Positions 1-9,214 are shown, counted from the stretch's first letter. The stretch is DNA of 57,301 nt from Oxalobacteraceae bacterium (GCA_023259175.1 JAHFQV010000012.1:1-57301); one strand, 5' to 3'. Numbers and translations: made by a program. The notes: a model not told the origin generated them from the letters alone.

Positions 1-1375
1 CGCTAGCGCCGTTGCCTTCGGAACGTGCGCCTGCAGGCTTGCTAAAACTACGCTGACCGGGCGGTTTGCTATTGCCAAAACTATTGCCTGTCGAGCGCTT
101 GTCACCTGGTTTCCAGCCACTGGCTTTGCGAGCCGGAGCGCGGGTGTTGAGTGCGCTTTTCTTAGGTTCAAAACCTTCAACCACATCGACGGGTATCAAT
201 TGCTTGATAAAGCGTTCTATGCGTTTGACATTCATGCTTTCTGCATGGTTGACTAAAGAAATCGCCAAGCCGTTACGACCAGCACGACCGGTACGGCCTA
301 TGCGATGCACATAGTCTTCTGGGAATTTAGGTAGATCGTAGTTGAAAACGTGTGTAATAGCGGGCACGTCAATGCCGCGTGCGGCAACGTCAGTGGCGAC
401 CAAAACACGCACCTGACCACGACGTAGCGAATCCAAAGTGCGATTGCGCGCGCCTTGGTGCATGTCGCCATGCAAAGCCGCTGCTGCAAAGCCAGCGATA
501 TTGAGGCGGTCTGCAATGGTGTCGGCATCGCGCTTGGTGGCAGTAAATACGACGGCTTGATCTAGAGATTCGTCACGCAGTAAATGATCGAGCAAACGAT
601 TTTTGTGCGATAAGTCATCCACGAAATGCACTTTTTGTTGAATGTTTTCGTGTTTGGTTGCGGAGCTAGCGATTTGAATGACGAGTGGGTCATTGGTAAT
701 GCGACGTGCCATATTGCCGACGACACCATCTAAGGTGGCCGAGAACAGCATGGTTTGACGTGTAGTCGGTGTGGCCGCAACGATTTTTTCGATGTCGTCG
801 ATAAAGCCCATGTCCAGCATACGATCAGCTTCGTCTAAAACGAGAATTTCTAATTCGGAGAAATTGATTTTGCCCGATTCCATATGATCAATCAGGCGAC
901 CTGGTGTTGCGACCAAAATTTCTGGATTGCGTGAAAGGAGTTGCATTTGTTTTGGATAAGGCATGCCGCCCAAAATCGAGACTGCTTTAACGCGGCGTGA
1001 ATAGGCACTGTATTTGTCGGTCGCGGTGGTCACTTGCAAAGCCAATTCACGCGTCGGCGTCAGTACCAACATTTTTGGTTTGGCGGCTTGGAAGCGAGGG
1101 CGTTCACCACGGGCACGGGCCGATTGGCGTTCTTGATTGGATGTTTTGTTGGGTGTTGCCGTATTCATTTCATCGGCAGCGGTCGCAAATTTGTGCAAGG
1201 CTGGCAGCATAAACGCCGCAGTTTTGCCTGAACCTGTTTGGGATGAGACCAATAAATCGCGTCCGGCGATAGCAGCGGGAACCGCTTGCTGTTGTACAGT
1301 AGTCGGCTCTGTATAGCCACTGTCTGCGATAGCACGGAGGATGGAAGTATGTAGGCCTAGTGTTTCAAAAGTCAT
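1..1375 (-). CDS. DEAD-box ATP-dependent RNA helicase, RhlE-like (3' end beyond window)
   Basis: An open frame runs on the minus strand from ATG at 1373-1375 to the left edge without a stop, about 458 codons. The Q-motif glutamines lie near residues 28-30, the Walker A motif SQTGSGKT at about 45-52, PTRELA after a basic insertion of roughly 30 residues, DEAD at 181-184, SAT near 211 and HRIGRTGR near 356. The end that is visible is a basic, Gly/Ser-rich tail typical of RhlE-type helicases. These unwind short RNA duplexes in ribosome assembly and mRNA decay (family knowledge). The N-terminus MTFETLGL resembles RhlE; assignment to RhlE rather than another DEAD-box paralogue is inference. No strong ribosome-binding site is visible upstream. 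Confidence 0.93.
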   Translation of the reverse strand, partial: MTFETLGLHTSILRAIADSGYTEPTTVQQQAVPAAIAGRDLLVSSQTGSGKTAAFMLPALHKFATAADEMNTATPNKTSNQERQSARARGERPRFQAAKPKMLVLTPTRELALQVTTATDKYSAYSRRVKAVSILGGMPYPKQMQLLSRNPEILVATPGRLIDHMESGKINFSELEILVLDEADRMLDMGFIDDIEKIVAATPTTRQTMLFSATLDGVVGNMARRITNDPLVIQIASSATKHENIQQKVHFVDDLSHKNRLLDHLLRDESLDQAVVFTATKRDADTIADRLNIAGFAAAALHGDMHQGARNRTLDSLRRGQVRVLVATDVAARGIDVPAITHVFNYDLPKFPEDYVHRIGRTGRAGRNGLAISLVNHAESMNVKRIERFIKQLIPVDVVEGFEPKKSALNTRAPARKASGWKPGDKRSTGNSFGNSKPPGQRSFSKPAGARSEGNGAS

Positions 1376-1892
1376 TTAATCATTCTTTCTTTAAATTCGA
1401 CGTTCGCCAATTGAATGCAATCGTCAAATACGAAGCGTAGTGCATCAGCAAATAGCGATGCACGACGCACAAAAAAAGCAGCAAACAGCAAAACGAAATG
1501 AACAAAGACAACCCGCAGCTTATTAAAAAATAAGCTTGCGAAAGGGATATTCGATGAAATTTCGGCACAAAAGCTTTGCGCCGGGACGATGTCTATGTGT
1601 GAAACCAGACATACAGGGCGGGAGGGCTTTACATTGCAACATCCAAAGTCGATGCGCAAGGGCTACGGTGCTACTAACTCAATCGCAAAGCAAATTATAT
1701 TGCAGTGCAAAAACGAGACTATACAGCAAAAAACAGGATGACGCATTAAATTTTGACATACTGGATTTTCCTTGTTGTCGGTCACAACTTGGCTTGCGTT
1801 TGCGCAGATTAGAAGGGATTGTCTTTCTATGATGGCGAATTTGGGGATACTATTTCGCTCTTTGCTGCAATCATTTTGAAAGGGCGATGACG
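1376..1892. other. Gene-free divergent region between helicase and modA
   Basis: About 515 bases lie between the divergent helicase gene and modA, so promoters for both should be here. Short frames exist on both strands but show no family resemblance or ribosome-binding site. One imperfect hairpin is visible at 1514-1540 (arms CGCAGCTTATT and AATAAGCTTGCG, one bulge). It has no following T-tract, so I do not call it a terminator. I looked for a ModE-type palindrome or a molybdenum-cofactor riboswitch before modA and did not find a convincing one. Confidence 0.5.
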
Positions 1893-2762
1893 ATGAACAA
1901 AGGGCGGGGTTTTGTGTGGACTTGTGTAAGACAAGGCTTGGCCTCGTTGGACCCGCTTAGTCTTGCCAAAGTGCTGCGTTCTGAGTCTCGCCTCGCGCTT
2001 GCCGTTTTGCGTAAGTCCTATGTTCTATTTTGTTTCGCCCAATTCGGCTTCATGCTGCCCGCTGTCGCAGACGAATTGCAGGTGGCGGTTACCGCGAATG
2101 TGTCACCGGTATTTGCAGACTTAAGTCTCGCGTTTAAACACGCCACGGGTCATACGCTCAAGGCCAGTGTCGGCTCTTCTGGAAAATTGACGGCGCAGAT
2201 AGAAAACGGTGCACCCTATGACGTATTTTTGTCGGCAGACTTAGAATATCCGCGACGCTTGCAAGAGAAGTCCTACGCGGTTGGTGAGCTACGGGTTTAT
2301 GCTTATGGTGTCTTGGTCTGGTGGACCTGCCGAGACATCGATTTGTCGCAATGGCAGAGACAGGTACGCGAGCAACGATGGGCTAAGATTGCGATTGCAA
2401 ATCCAAAACTAGCTCCGTTTGGACGTGCGGCAGTGCATCTGCTGGAACACTTTCATTTGTTTGAGAAGGCGCAGCCGAATTTGATTTACGGAGAAAGCAT
2501 CGCTCAAGTAAATCAGGCGATTTTTTCCGGTGTGGTCGAAGCTGGTTTGACGGCGAAAGCGGTGGTCGTGGCACCGGAAATGGCAGGAAAAGGTCATTGG
2601 TTAGAACTGTCGCAGGACGCTTATCAAGCCTTGCCTCAGGTCGCAGTTGTATTGAAACACGGTCAAAAAAATGTGCCTCTGGCCTCGGCGGCATTTTTAA
2701 ATTTTTTAGCGACAGCCGATGCACAAGCGATTTTAAAAAAATATGGATACCGTTTGCCGTGA
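1893..2762 (+). CDS. modA: Molybdate ABC transporter, periplasmic substrate-binding protein ModA
   Basis: The 289-residue product is a periplasmic molybdate/tungstate-binding protein that delivers the oxyanion to ModB. After the leader, the mature part begins near ADELQVAVTANV and continues with the family hallmarks SVGSSGKLTAQIENGAPYDVFLSAD (given here as two joined blocks, SVGSSGKLTAQ and ENGAPYDVFLSAD) and a C-terminal LASAAFLNFLATADAQ helix. ATG 1893 is preferred to ATG 1887 because AAAGGG at 1879-1884 is 8 bases from it. The stretch before the hydrophobic core is unusually long for a signal peptide (about 40 residues), so a later non-ATG start is possible. It is the first gene of a tightly overlapping four-gene mod operon. 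Confidence 0.93.
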   Translation: MNKGRGFVWTCVRQGLASLDPLSLAKVLRSESRLALAVLRKSYVLFCFAQFGFMLPAVADELQVAVTANVSPVFADLSLAFKHATGHTLKASVGSSGKLTAQIENGAPYDVFLSADLEYPRRLQEKSYAVGELRVYAYGVLVWWTCRDIDLSQWQRQVREQRWAKIAIANPKLAPFGRAAVHLLEHFHLFEKAQPNLIYGESIAQVNQAIFSGVVEAGLTAKAVVVAPEMAGKGHWLELSQDAYQALPQVAVVLKHGQKNVPLASAAFLNFLATADAQAILKKYGYRLP

Positions 2763-3211
2763 ATACATTTAGGGGAAGCATCCTTGCTATCGAAGCGCAA
2801 GAAAGCATTGCGCTGATTGATGTTGCGCTGGGCTCGCATCGCTTGTGCGCGACGGTGCTTGGAAGCGCTGCAGCGCAAGCGAATTGGCGACTGGGGCAAA
2901 ATGTACAGCTCATGTTTAATGAAATGGAAGTCGCGTTGGCGAAAAATTTTCAAGGGCAAATTAGTCTGCGCAATCGCCTGCCCGGCAAAATTACGCAGCT
3001 TGAATTTGGGAAAATTTTAACGCGCGTAGAATTTTTGCTAGCGCCAGTGGAAGAGTGCGCTGAGCCGTGTGTTGAATTGTGCAGCGATATTCTTATCCAA
3101 GCAGTGATCACCACACGTTCGGCTAGAGCGCTGGAGTTGGCGGTTGGCGATACTGTGCTCGGCTTGGTAAAGTCAAACGAAGTTAATTTAATGGCCGTGG
3201 AGGGTGTATGA
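2759..3211 (+). CDS. Molbindin: tandem Mop/TOBE-domain molybdate-binding protein (ModG-like)
   Basis: A 150-residue soluble protein starts at GTG 2759, which overlaps the modA stop by four bases (GTGA), and it ends by overlapping modB (ATGA). It consists of two Mop-like repeats. The first covers about residues 3-65 (FRGSILAIEAQESIALIDVAL). The second covers about 75-150 and ends KSNEVNLMAVEGV, resembling the Mop ending KASSVMLA. Di-Mop proteins such as ModG of Azotobacter assemble into rings that store or buffer cytoplasmic molybdate (family knowledge). A longer frame extends upstream to 2597, but it runs inside modA and the translation-coupled GTG is far more plausible. Sequence similarity to ModG is by eye only. 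Confidence 0.8.
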   Translation: MNTFRGSILAIEAQESIALIDVALGSHRLCATVLGSAAAQANWRLGQNVQLMFNEMEVALAKNFQGQISLRNRLPGKITQLEFGKILTRVEFLLAPVEECAEPCVELCSDILIQAVITTRSARALELAVGDTVLGLVKSNEVNLMAVEGV

Positions 3212-3894
3212 ATCTGCATGGCTTTGATTGGCAGCCCCTATTGCTGAGTCTGAAATTGGCAACCTGTACTACTTTAATTTTATTGGTGCTTGGCTTGCCT
3301 TTGGCTTATGGTTTGGCTTTTTCACGTTCGCGTTTAAAGCCCTTGTGGGAAGCATTAATCAGTATGCCGCTGGTGTTGCCGCCTTCGGTTTTGGGTTTTT
3401 ATTTATTGCTGATTTTGAGTCCGCGGCAAGGTCTAGGCGCCTGGCTTGCGAACACTTTGAATGTGAATTTGGCGTTTTCTTTTACAGGAATTGTCATCGG
3501 CTCGGTGATTTTTAGTTTGCCTTTCATGGTGCAATCCTTGCAGGCGGGTTTGCAATCCATCCCGGCTGCGTATAGTGAGGTCGCTTACACGCTGGGGCAG
3601 TCGCGATTACAAACTTTATTTCGCGTTTTACTGCCGAATATGAAAGCCTCTTTATTGACCGGCATCGTCTTGAGTTTTGCACATACCATAGGCGAATTTG
3701 GCGTGGTATTGATGATAGGCGGTAGTATTCCCGGCGTGACCAAGGTCGCCTCTATCGCGATTTACGAAGATGTCGAGGCGCTGCAATACGGTCACGCCCA
3801 TCTCTATTCGGTGATCTTACTATTGCTGAGTTTTGTAGTGCTGTTGGCGGTGTATATGGGCAAGCGATTTTTCGAAGAGGCCGCCGATGTCTGA
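3208..3894 (+). CDS. modB: Molybdate ABC transporter permease ModB
   Basis: This 228-residue integral membrane protein has about five hydrophobic segments and the cytoplasmic EAA-type coupling loop around AYTLGQSRLQTLFRVLLPN. That is followed by the ModB/CysT-typical block HTIGEFGVVLMIGGSIPG. It forms the inner-membrane channel for molybdate with the ATPase ModC. The length fits the family (about 220-230). The start ATG overlaps the molbindin stop (ATGA), and its own end overlaps modC by 8 bases, indicating translational coupling. Confidence 0.95.
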   Translation: MNLHGFDWQPLLLSLKLATCTTLILLVLGLPLAYGLAFSRSRLKPLWEALISMPLVLPPSVLGFYLLLILSPRQGLGAWLANTLNVNLAFSFTGIVIGSVIFSLPFMVQSLQAGLQSIPAAYSEVAYTLGQSRLQTLFRVLLPNMKASLLTGIVLSFAHTIGEFGVVLMIGGSIPGVTKVASIAIYEDVEALQYGHAHLYSVILLLLSFVVLLAVYMGKRFFEEAADV

Positions 3895-4801
3895 AGAAAT
3901 CGGTTCAAATACCGGCTTATCACTTCGATTGAAAAAGACTTTGCAATCGGGGTCGCAGGCCTTACATCTCGAGATTGACGCGCACCTCGAAGCGAATACT
4001 ATCGTCGCTATTGTTGGTCCTTCGGGTGTGGGTAAAACCAGCTTGCTACGCATGATCGCCGGACTCAATGACGTGGATGTGGGACGTATTGATTTTAATG
4101 GGCAGATTTGGTCCGACCGCGAAAAGAATATTTTTGTCAAACCGCAGCAACGTGGCGTAGGGATGGTGTTTCAGCATGCAGGCTTATTTCCGCATTTGAA
4201 TGTAGAAGAAAACGTGCGATTTGCGGCTGGCAAGGGCGATGCAGCTTGGATCGCAGCTTTGCTTGAAATCTGCGGTTTGTCGGAGCTAAGTAAACGTTCA
4301 GTGAGTATGCTTTCAGGTGGGCAGAGACAAAGAGTTGCATTGGCACGCGCCTTGGCTGCACGACCGCGTTTGTTGCTCTTGGACGAAGCGTTCTCTGCGC
4401 TTGATTATGAGGCGCGAAGTGGTCTGCATATGCATTTATTGGAACTGCAGCGCGAACTGAAATTGACAGTGATTTTGGTCAGTCACGATTTGGGTGAAGT
4501 GTTTCAATTGGCGCAGCAAGTCTGGTTAATGGAAGAGGGAAAAATCATTCGTTCTGGTACGCCGCAGACCATTTTCTTAGAGGAACGCAAGTCCACGCAA
4601 TTAAATTTGCAAGCGCGTGTGCTAGCCATTCGTGACGAGGAAATTGTTCGGGTGCTGTCGGTGCTGATAGGGCAGGAAGTGTTGGAAATCATTGCGCCCA
4701 AGTTGATCGGAAATGCGCAGAAAGTTGAGTTGGCAGTCGGCGATAGGATTTTAATTTCAGCGAAAACCTTTAGTCCCCTGATAGAAAAAATCTCGGATTG
4801 A
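3887..4801 (+). CDS. modC: Molybdate ABC transporter ATP-binding protein ModC
   Basis: The 304-residue ATPase powers molybdate import. Visible motifs are Walker A GPSGVGKTS (about residues 44-52), the Q-loop in MVFQHAGLFPH, the signature LSGGQRQR, Walker B LLLLDEAF, and the switch histidine in LVSHD. A C-terminal TOBE domain covers roughly residues 235-304, as in other ModC proteins, and is thought to sense oxyanion. It overlaps modB by 8 bases and is the last gene of the operon. Its stop codon lies inside the loop region of the following terminator hairpin. Confidence 0.95.
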   Translation: MSEEIGSNTGLSLRLKKTLQSGSQALHLEIDAHLEANTIVAIVGPSGVGKTSLLRMIAGLNDVDVGRIDFNGQIWSDREKNIFVKPQQRGVGMVFQHAGLFPHLNVEENVRFAAGKGDAAWIAALLEICGLSELSKRSVSMLSGGQRQRVALARALAARPRLLLLDEAFSALDYEARSGLHMHLLELQRELKLTVILVSHDLGEVFQLAQQVWLMEEGKIIRSGTPQTIFLEERKSTQLNLQARVLAIRDEEIVRVLSVLIGQEVLEIIAPKLIGNAQKVELAVGDRILISAKTFSPLIEKISD

Positions 4802-4812
4802 CCGAGATTTTT
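4785..4812 (+). terminator. Rho-independent terminator of the mod operon
   Basis: An 11-base-pair stem AAAAATCTCGG / CCGAGATTTTT with a five-base loop and a T-tract. The modC stop codon (4799-4801) falls in the loop. The A-tract on the other side could also stop fabI-strand transcripts, since fabI is read toward it. Confidence 0.8.
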
Positions 4813-4885
4813 CTGGAAAAAACTTCACTTCCATAGCGCCGCCAAGATTTCATTTTCACGCAATGTTGGCGGTTTTTGAATTGAT

Positions 4886-5668
4886 TTAGTCCGGTGTCAA
4901 GCCCATGACATGAGAAAAACCACCGTCCACATAGGTGATTTCACCCGTGATGCCGCTCGCTAAATGCGATAACAAAAACGCGGCAGTATTGCCGACTTCT
5001 TCGATAGTGACATTGCGACGTAGAGGAGCATGCTCGGCCACAAAACCCAGTAAGGTACCGAAATCCTTAATCCCGCTGGCAGCTAAAGTTTTGATAGGGC
5101 CGGCGGAAATGCCGTTGACACGGATGCCCTTTTTGCCAAGGTTCTCTGCGAGATAACGCACACTGGCTTCTAGCGAGGCCTTCGCTAATCCCATCGTGTT
5201 GTAGTAAGGGATGGCACGGATTGCACCCAAATAAGACAAGGTCAACAAGGACGCATCTTGGCTTAGCATAGGCAATGAGGCCTTGGCTAAAGCGGGAAAA
5301 CTGTAAGCGGAAATATCATGTGCAACCTTAAAGGCTTCGCGTGAAAAACCATCTAAAAAATCCCCGGCAATCGCCTCGCGTGGTGCGAAACCGATGGCAT
5401 GAACGAGGCCGTCGAGCTGCGTCCAAGATTGTTTTAAATCGGTGAATACTGCATTGATTTGCTCGTCGCTGCTGACATCGCAATCAAAAATCAGTTCGCT
5501 GCCAAATTCTTTTGCGAAATCGGTGATGCGATCCTTAAAACGCTCGCCCACATAGGTAAACGCCAGATCGGCGCCTTCACGACGGCAAGCTTGCGCAATA
5601 CCATAGGCAATCGAGCGGTTCGATAACAAGCCTGTAATCAGAATTTTTTTGCCTTGCAAAAATGCCAT
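4886..5668 (-). CDS. fabI: Enoyl-[acyl-carrier-protein] reductase (NADH), FabI
   Basis: The 260-residue protein catalyses the last reductive step of each fatty-acid elongation cycle, trans-2-enoyl-ACP to acyl-ACP, with NADH. It is an atypical SDR. The N-terminal nucleotide-binding block [13 protein letters not shown] is FabI-specific. The catalytic residues Tyr146, Tyr156 and Lys163 sit in [19 protein letters not shown], at the same numbers as in E. coli FabI. Length matches the family. It is transcribed alone, convergent with the mod operon. Confidence 0.97.
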   Translation of the reverse strand: MAFLQGKKILITGLLSNRSIAYGIAQACRREGADLAFTYVGERFKDRITDFAKEFGSELIFDCDVSSDEQINAVFTDLKQSWTQLDGLVHAIGFAPREAIAGDFLDGFSREAFKVAHDISAYSFPALAKASLPMLSQDASLLTLSYLGAIRAIPYYNTMGLAKASLEASVRYLAENLGKKGIRVNGISAGPIKTLAASGIKDFGTLLGFVAEHAPLRRNVTIEEVGNTAAFLLSHLASGITGEITYVDGGFSHVMGLTPD

Positions 5669-6607
5669 ATCAACTCCAGTGTTACTGCGCCCTTAGAGTG
5701 AAAGCCGCAATCCAAAATAAGCCTAGGATTTGCAAGCGAATCAGGTACGCTCAGGTTTTAAGAAATTTCTATTTTACGCCGACGGTCGCAGACGCGTACC
5801 TAGTGAACTAGTGAAGCGGCGATGTGTATCGTCGAAAAAAATAGGCTTTCACATCGATGTTACGGTCGAATCCTTGATGTAAATCAAACTGCAATTCGAC
5901 TGACAGGTCGGAATTGTAGTGGTAGAAGACGAATTGGGCAAATGATAAGCGCCGGCGACGATAATATGCTGAAAATATACTTGACTTGCTCGCCCGTCTT
6001 ATCGCATGCTCCATCAAGCGAGAAAAGTCGCTTGATGCAGTGGATAATGGGTGTATTCTTAGGGCGCTGAGGGAATTCTCCATAACGAGAATGCGCTTGA
6101 TCACCCTAGATAAACGGCATGGCTAAATACAAACAACTTATCGAGACATAAAACTTATGTTGCATAGCAGCATAAAAGCAACTTCCATTTCGTGCTTTGT
6201 TTATGTCAAAATAGGCGCTGTTTTTCGCGGGGATTTTAAAAAAACAATGTTTAATTGAAGTAAATTGGAAGCTTTTCCAGAAATTTCAAGAGACGACCGC
6301 TACAATTATCTTGTTAGCCCAAAAGGTTGATAAGCGAGATGAGTGATGGCTTAACAGAATTGTTGATCTTCGCTTGAGGGGGGCTCAGAACTGAGAAAAG
6401 AAAGTAGTACTCATCGGGAAAATAGCTTTCTAGTGTTTGCCCATCGAGTATTGGGGGCGCAAACGGCGGGCTGGTCGGGGTAGTGATTAGTTGGGCAAAG
6501 ACGAGATTTTTGTAATGGGGGGCTTGCACCTCGATGCAAGGGACTCTATGCTTAAGTTTCGCACGTTTGAACCTAATTGAAATTGTTGTGGTATTGGAGG
6601 AGCAGGT
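5669..6607. other. Long gene-free region between fabI and tonB
   Basis: About 940 bases without a convincing gene. Small frames at 5808-6104 (minus), 5822-6070 (plus) and 6314-6529 (minus) have no ribosome-binding site or family resemblance. The stretch holds a perfect FNR-type palindrome at 5874-5887 and, nearer tonB, a small hairpin at 6523-6540 (CTTGCA, loop CCTCGA, TGCAAG). The length is more than two promoters need, so a small RNA or a long 5' leader of tonB is possible. I cannot show either. Confidence 0.5.
5874..5887. promoter_or_regulatory. FNR/ANR-type palindrome TTGAT-N4-ATCAA
   Basis: TTGATGTAAATCAA is a perfect match to the FNR/ANR consensus, which mediates oxygen-responsive control in proteobacteria (established consensus). 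It lies 206 bases upstream of the fabI start and over 700 bases before tonB. I cannot identify the promoter it serves from spacing alone. Confidence 0.5.
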
Positions 6608-7270
6608 ATGGATTTTTCAGGACGCCAGCAAGAATCGGGAAAGAAGTTTATCGGTTTAGGTTTGGTTATTATTTTGCACTTTTTAATTGGTTTAGCTTTC
6701 CTTACCGGGTTGGCAAATCATATTGGGCCGCAAGCTCAAAAATTGATGGAGGCTGTGTTAGATAAGCCAGAGCCGCCACCGCCACCACCCGACGCACCAC
6801 CACCACCACCACCGAAATTGGCGGTGCCACCACCACCATTTATTCCACCTCCTGAAGTCCAGGTGCAACAGACGCCAGCGCCGAATGCCATTTCCGCGGT
6901 TTCAAATGTTAAGCCAGAAACCAATGTGATGACGAAAGTCGCAGCGCCCGTGGTGGAGCAGCCTAAGGCACCAGCAGGTCCTTCGGTGATTCCCGCACAC
7001 GTCGACTTCCAACAAGCTGGTTGCAAGCCTGAGTATCCACGCGCATCTTTGCGTAATGAAGAATCAGGTATTACTCGCTTGTCAGTTACGGTCGGTGCCG
7101 ATGGCTCGGTGACAGATGTACAGATCGCCAAATCAAGTGGTTTTAGAGGTTTGGATAATGCAGTTAAGTCACAATTGATGTCTGGCTCTTGCAGAAATAA
7201 GCCCGGTACAGTGGATGGTAAGCCTCAAGCGACGACGGCTGTCGTTGACTATGTTTGGAAAATTGACTAA
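6608..7270 (+). CDS. tonB: Energy transducer TonB
   Basis: This 220-residue protein has one N-terminal membrane anchor (about residues 14-34) and a long Pro-rich periplasmic spacer with runs of proline at about 55-85. Its C-terminal TonB domain (about 135-220) contains PEYPRASLRNEESG and VTVGADGSVTDVQI. It couples the proton motive force harvested by ExbB/ExbD to outer-membrane TonB-dependent receptors. GGAGG lies about 6-11 bases before the ATG. It heads the cluster tonB-exbB-exbD-exbD. Confidence 0.95.
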   Translation: MDFSGRQQESGKKFIGLGLVIILHFLIGLAFLTGLANHIGPQAQKLMEAVLDKPEPPPPPPDAPPPPPPKLAVPPPPFIPPPEVQVQQTPAPNAISAVSNVKPETNVMTKVAAPVVEQPKAPAGPSVIPAHVDFQQAGCKPEYPRASLRNEESGITRLSVTVGADGSVTDVQIAKSSGFRGLDNAVKSQLMSGSCRNKPGTVDGKPQATTAVVDYVWKID

Positions 7271-7362
7271 AGCAAAGCTAACAAAACAATGCTGGTCTAA
7301 GAAGTCTCGTTTTACTCACAACCTACGTAAGTATTAGTTTTTTTTAAAAAGGAAGTATCTAC

Positions 7363-8235
7363 ATGAAAACCCGCGCTAAAGTAAGCACATTCCTGGCGGC
7401 GATTTTGTTCGCAATGACAGCCGCAATGACCACTGCAACCGTATTTGCACAAGACGCATCTGCACCTGCTGCGACACCTGCAGCGAGTGCACCTGAAGCC
7501 GTTGCTGCAGCACCCGCTGCTTCAACCGACGCTTCTTTGCCAGCGGCTGAAGCAACAAAAGAAGAAGATAAATACTCTCTGACTCACTTGATCAAAGAAG
7601 GTAACTTTGTTGATAGAGCGACTCTGGCGATCATGTTAATTATGTCCATGGGTAGCTGGTACATCTTGATTACCAAGATTTTGGACTTGGTAAAATTGGG
7701 TGGACAAGCTAAAGAATCCCGTAAATTTTGGAAAGCGGCGAATGTATCCGCTGGCTTGGCCAGTTTGAAAGACGGCAGCCCTTACCGTTTTATCGCTGAA
7801 TCTGCGATCAATGCTAGCGAACATCACGAAGGTGCTTTGTTAGAGCAAATCGATTTGAATTCATGGGTCACTATGTCAATTCAACGTGCAGTGGATCGTG
7901 TACAAAGTCGTTTAGGTGAAGGTTTGACCTTCTTGGCTACTGTCGGTTCTACAGCCCCATTTATCGGTTTGTTTGGTACTGTTATGGGTATTTATCAAGC
8001 CTTGATACAAATTGGTACTTCCGGTAACTCCTCTATCGACAAAGTTGCGGGTCCAGTGGGTTCCGCTTTGATCATGACGGCGATTGGTTTGTTCACAGCG
8101 GTTCCTGCTGTTTTGGGTTACAACTACTTGTTGCGTCGTAATAAGTCTGCAATGGAAGAAGTTCGTGCTTTTGGTGCTGACTTGCACTCGGTTGTTTTGT
8201 CTGGTGCAATGGGCAAAGCCGCTTCAAATAAATAA
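7363..8235 (+). CDS. exbB: ExbB-type proton channel protein with N-terminal exported extension
   Basis: The 290-residue product starts with a signal-like segment ending near TVFAQDA, then an Ala/Pro/Glu-rich periplasmic stretch (to about residue 65). Next come the three ExbB/TolQ membrane segments, including TFLATVGSTAPFIGLFGTVMG and a third near SALIMTAIGLFTAVPAV. With ExbD it forms the proton-conducting motor energising TonB. The extra N-terminal extension is a recognised ExbB variant in many betaproteobacteria. RBS AAGGAAG precedes the ATG. The gap to tonB is 92 bases. Confidence 0.93.
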   Translation: MKTRAKVSTFLAAILFAMTAAMTTATVFAQDASAPAATPAASAPEAVAAAPAASTDASLPAAEATKEEDKYSLTHLIKEGNFVDRATLAIMLIMSMGSWYILITKILDLVKLGGQAKESRKFWKAANVSAGLASLKDGSPYRFIAESAINASEHHEGALLEQIDLNSWVTMSIQRAVDRVQSRLGEGLTFLATVGSTAPFIGLFGTVMGIYQALIQIGTSGNSSIDKVAGPVGSALIMTAIGLFTAVPAVLGYNYLLRRNKSAMEEVRAFGADLHSVVLSGAMGKAASNK

Positions 8236-8342
8236 TCTTCGGCATAAAACGTAAGACCGTTTTAATCACGAAAATCCCGTCAAGCAGTGTTGTCCAAATT
8301 GGATAACTAAGCTTTGGCGGAATTCACCAAAGAGAATCTATT

Positions 8343-8774
8343 ATGGCTATGCAAATTGGCGGCGATGAAGGTGAAGATCAAGTTAACAGCACAATTAATA
8401 CCACCCCCTTGGTGGATATTATGTTGGTATTGTTGATTATCTTCATCATTACATCGCCTGTAGTTTTAAATTTAACAAAAGTTGTTCTGCCTGCGGAAAA
8501 GAACGACCCGTATAATCCAGATGCAAAAAACGTCATTATCACCGTCAGTAAAGATGGTGACATTTATTGGCGTGGTTTGCGTAAGCCTGTGGCTTCGGAT
8601 GACGAGTTGTTTCAGAAGATGAAAGAAGTAGCGGTCTTGATTCCTCAACCGGAAGTACATATTCGTGGCGATCAAAATGCGCGATATGAAGCTATTGGTA
8701 AAACCATCCTGACGGTACAACGCGCTGGGATTTCCAAGGTCGGGTTTGTACTTGAACCACCAGCGAAAAATTAG
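8343..8774 (+). CDS. exbD: Biopolymer transport protein ExbD (first copy)
   Basis: The 143-residue product has one N-terminal membrane helix containing NTTPLVDIMLVLLIIFIIT. The aspartate in PLVDIMLVL is the conserved proton-relay residue of ExbD/TolR. A small periplasmic domain follows, ending in a typical TVQRAGISKVGFVLEP. It acts with ExbB and TonB at the inner membrane. It is followed after 14 bases by a second ExbD, so two non-identical ExbD subunits are made from the same cluster. Confidence 0.93.
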   Translation: MAMQIGGDEGEDQVNSTINTTPLVDIMLVLLIIFIITSPVVLNLTKVVLPAEKNDPYNPDAKNVIITVSKDGDIYWRGLRKPVASDDELFQKMKEVAVLIPQPEVHIRGDQNARYEAIGKTILTVQRAGISKVGFVLEPPAKN

Positions 8775-8788
8775 AAGGGAAAAAGACC

Positions 8789-9214
8789 ATGGCTATGAAT
8801 ATGAGTTCCGGTTCTGGTGGAGATCCAGAACCAATGATGGAAATGAACATGACGCCGATGATTGACGTGATGTTGGTTTTGATCATTATGTTTATTACGA
8901 CGCTTCCGATCGCGAATAATTCGGTTAGCCTCACGATGCCGCCGCCGACTCCTCCGTTAAATATTGATCCGCCGGAAGTCGTCAAGATTGATGTTGACTT
9001 CGATGGCACCATTACTTGGAACGGCGAAGTCGTTAATCGTACGCAGTTGGAAGAATTTTTTGTGGCGACGGCCGCAAAAAAACCGCAACCTGAGGTTCAT
9101 TTGCAACCAAATCGTTTGGTCTCCTACAAAGTGGTCGCTGGTGTGATGGCGGCTGCACAAAGTCGGGGAATCACCAAGCTCGGTATGGTTGGTAATGAGC
9201 AGTTCTTGAAGTAA
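8789..9214 (+). CDS. exbD: Biopolymer transport protein ExbD (second copy)
   Basis: The 141-residue ExbD/TolR family protein has the motif NMTPMIDVMLVLIIMFITT, with the conserved Asp in PMIDVMLVL. Its periplasmic domain ends ITKLGMVGNEQFLK. GAAGGG lies before the ATG. Paired exbD genes after exbB also occur in Xanthomonas-type TonB clusters, where the second is needed only for some substrates (established for that genus; transfer to this strain is inference). A strong terminator follows. Confidence 0.93.
   Translation: MAMNMSSGSGGDPEPMMEMNMTPMIDVMLVLIIMFITTLPIANNSVSLTMPPPTPPLNIDPPEVVKIDVDFDGTITWNGEVVNRTQLEEFFVATAAKKPQPEVHLQPNRLVSYKVVAGVMAAAQSRGITKLGMVGNEQFLK

Noticed and set aside
1514-1540. 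Hairpin before modA as terminator or riboswitch
   Set aside because: It has a bulged stem and no T-tract on either strand, and there are no conserved molybdenum-cofactor riboswitch features.
5808-6529. Short frames between fabI and tonB
   Set aside because: None has a ribosome-binding site, signal peptide or recognisable domain. Composition looks non-coding.
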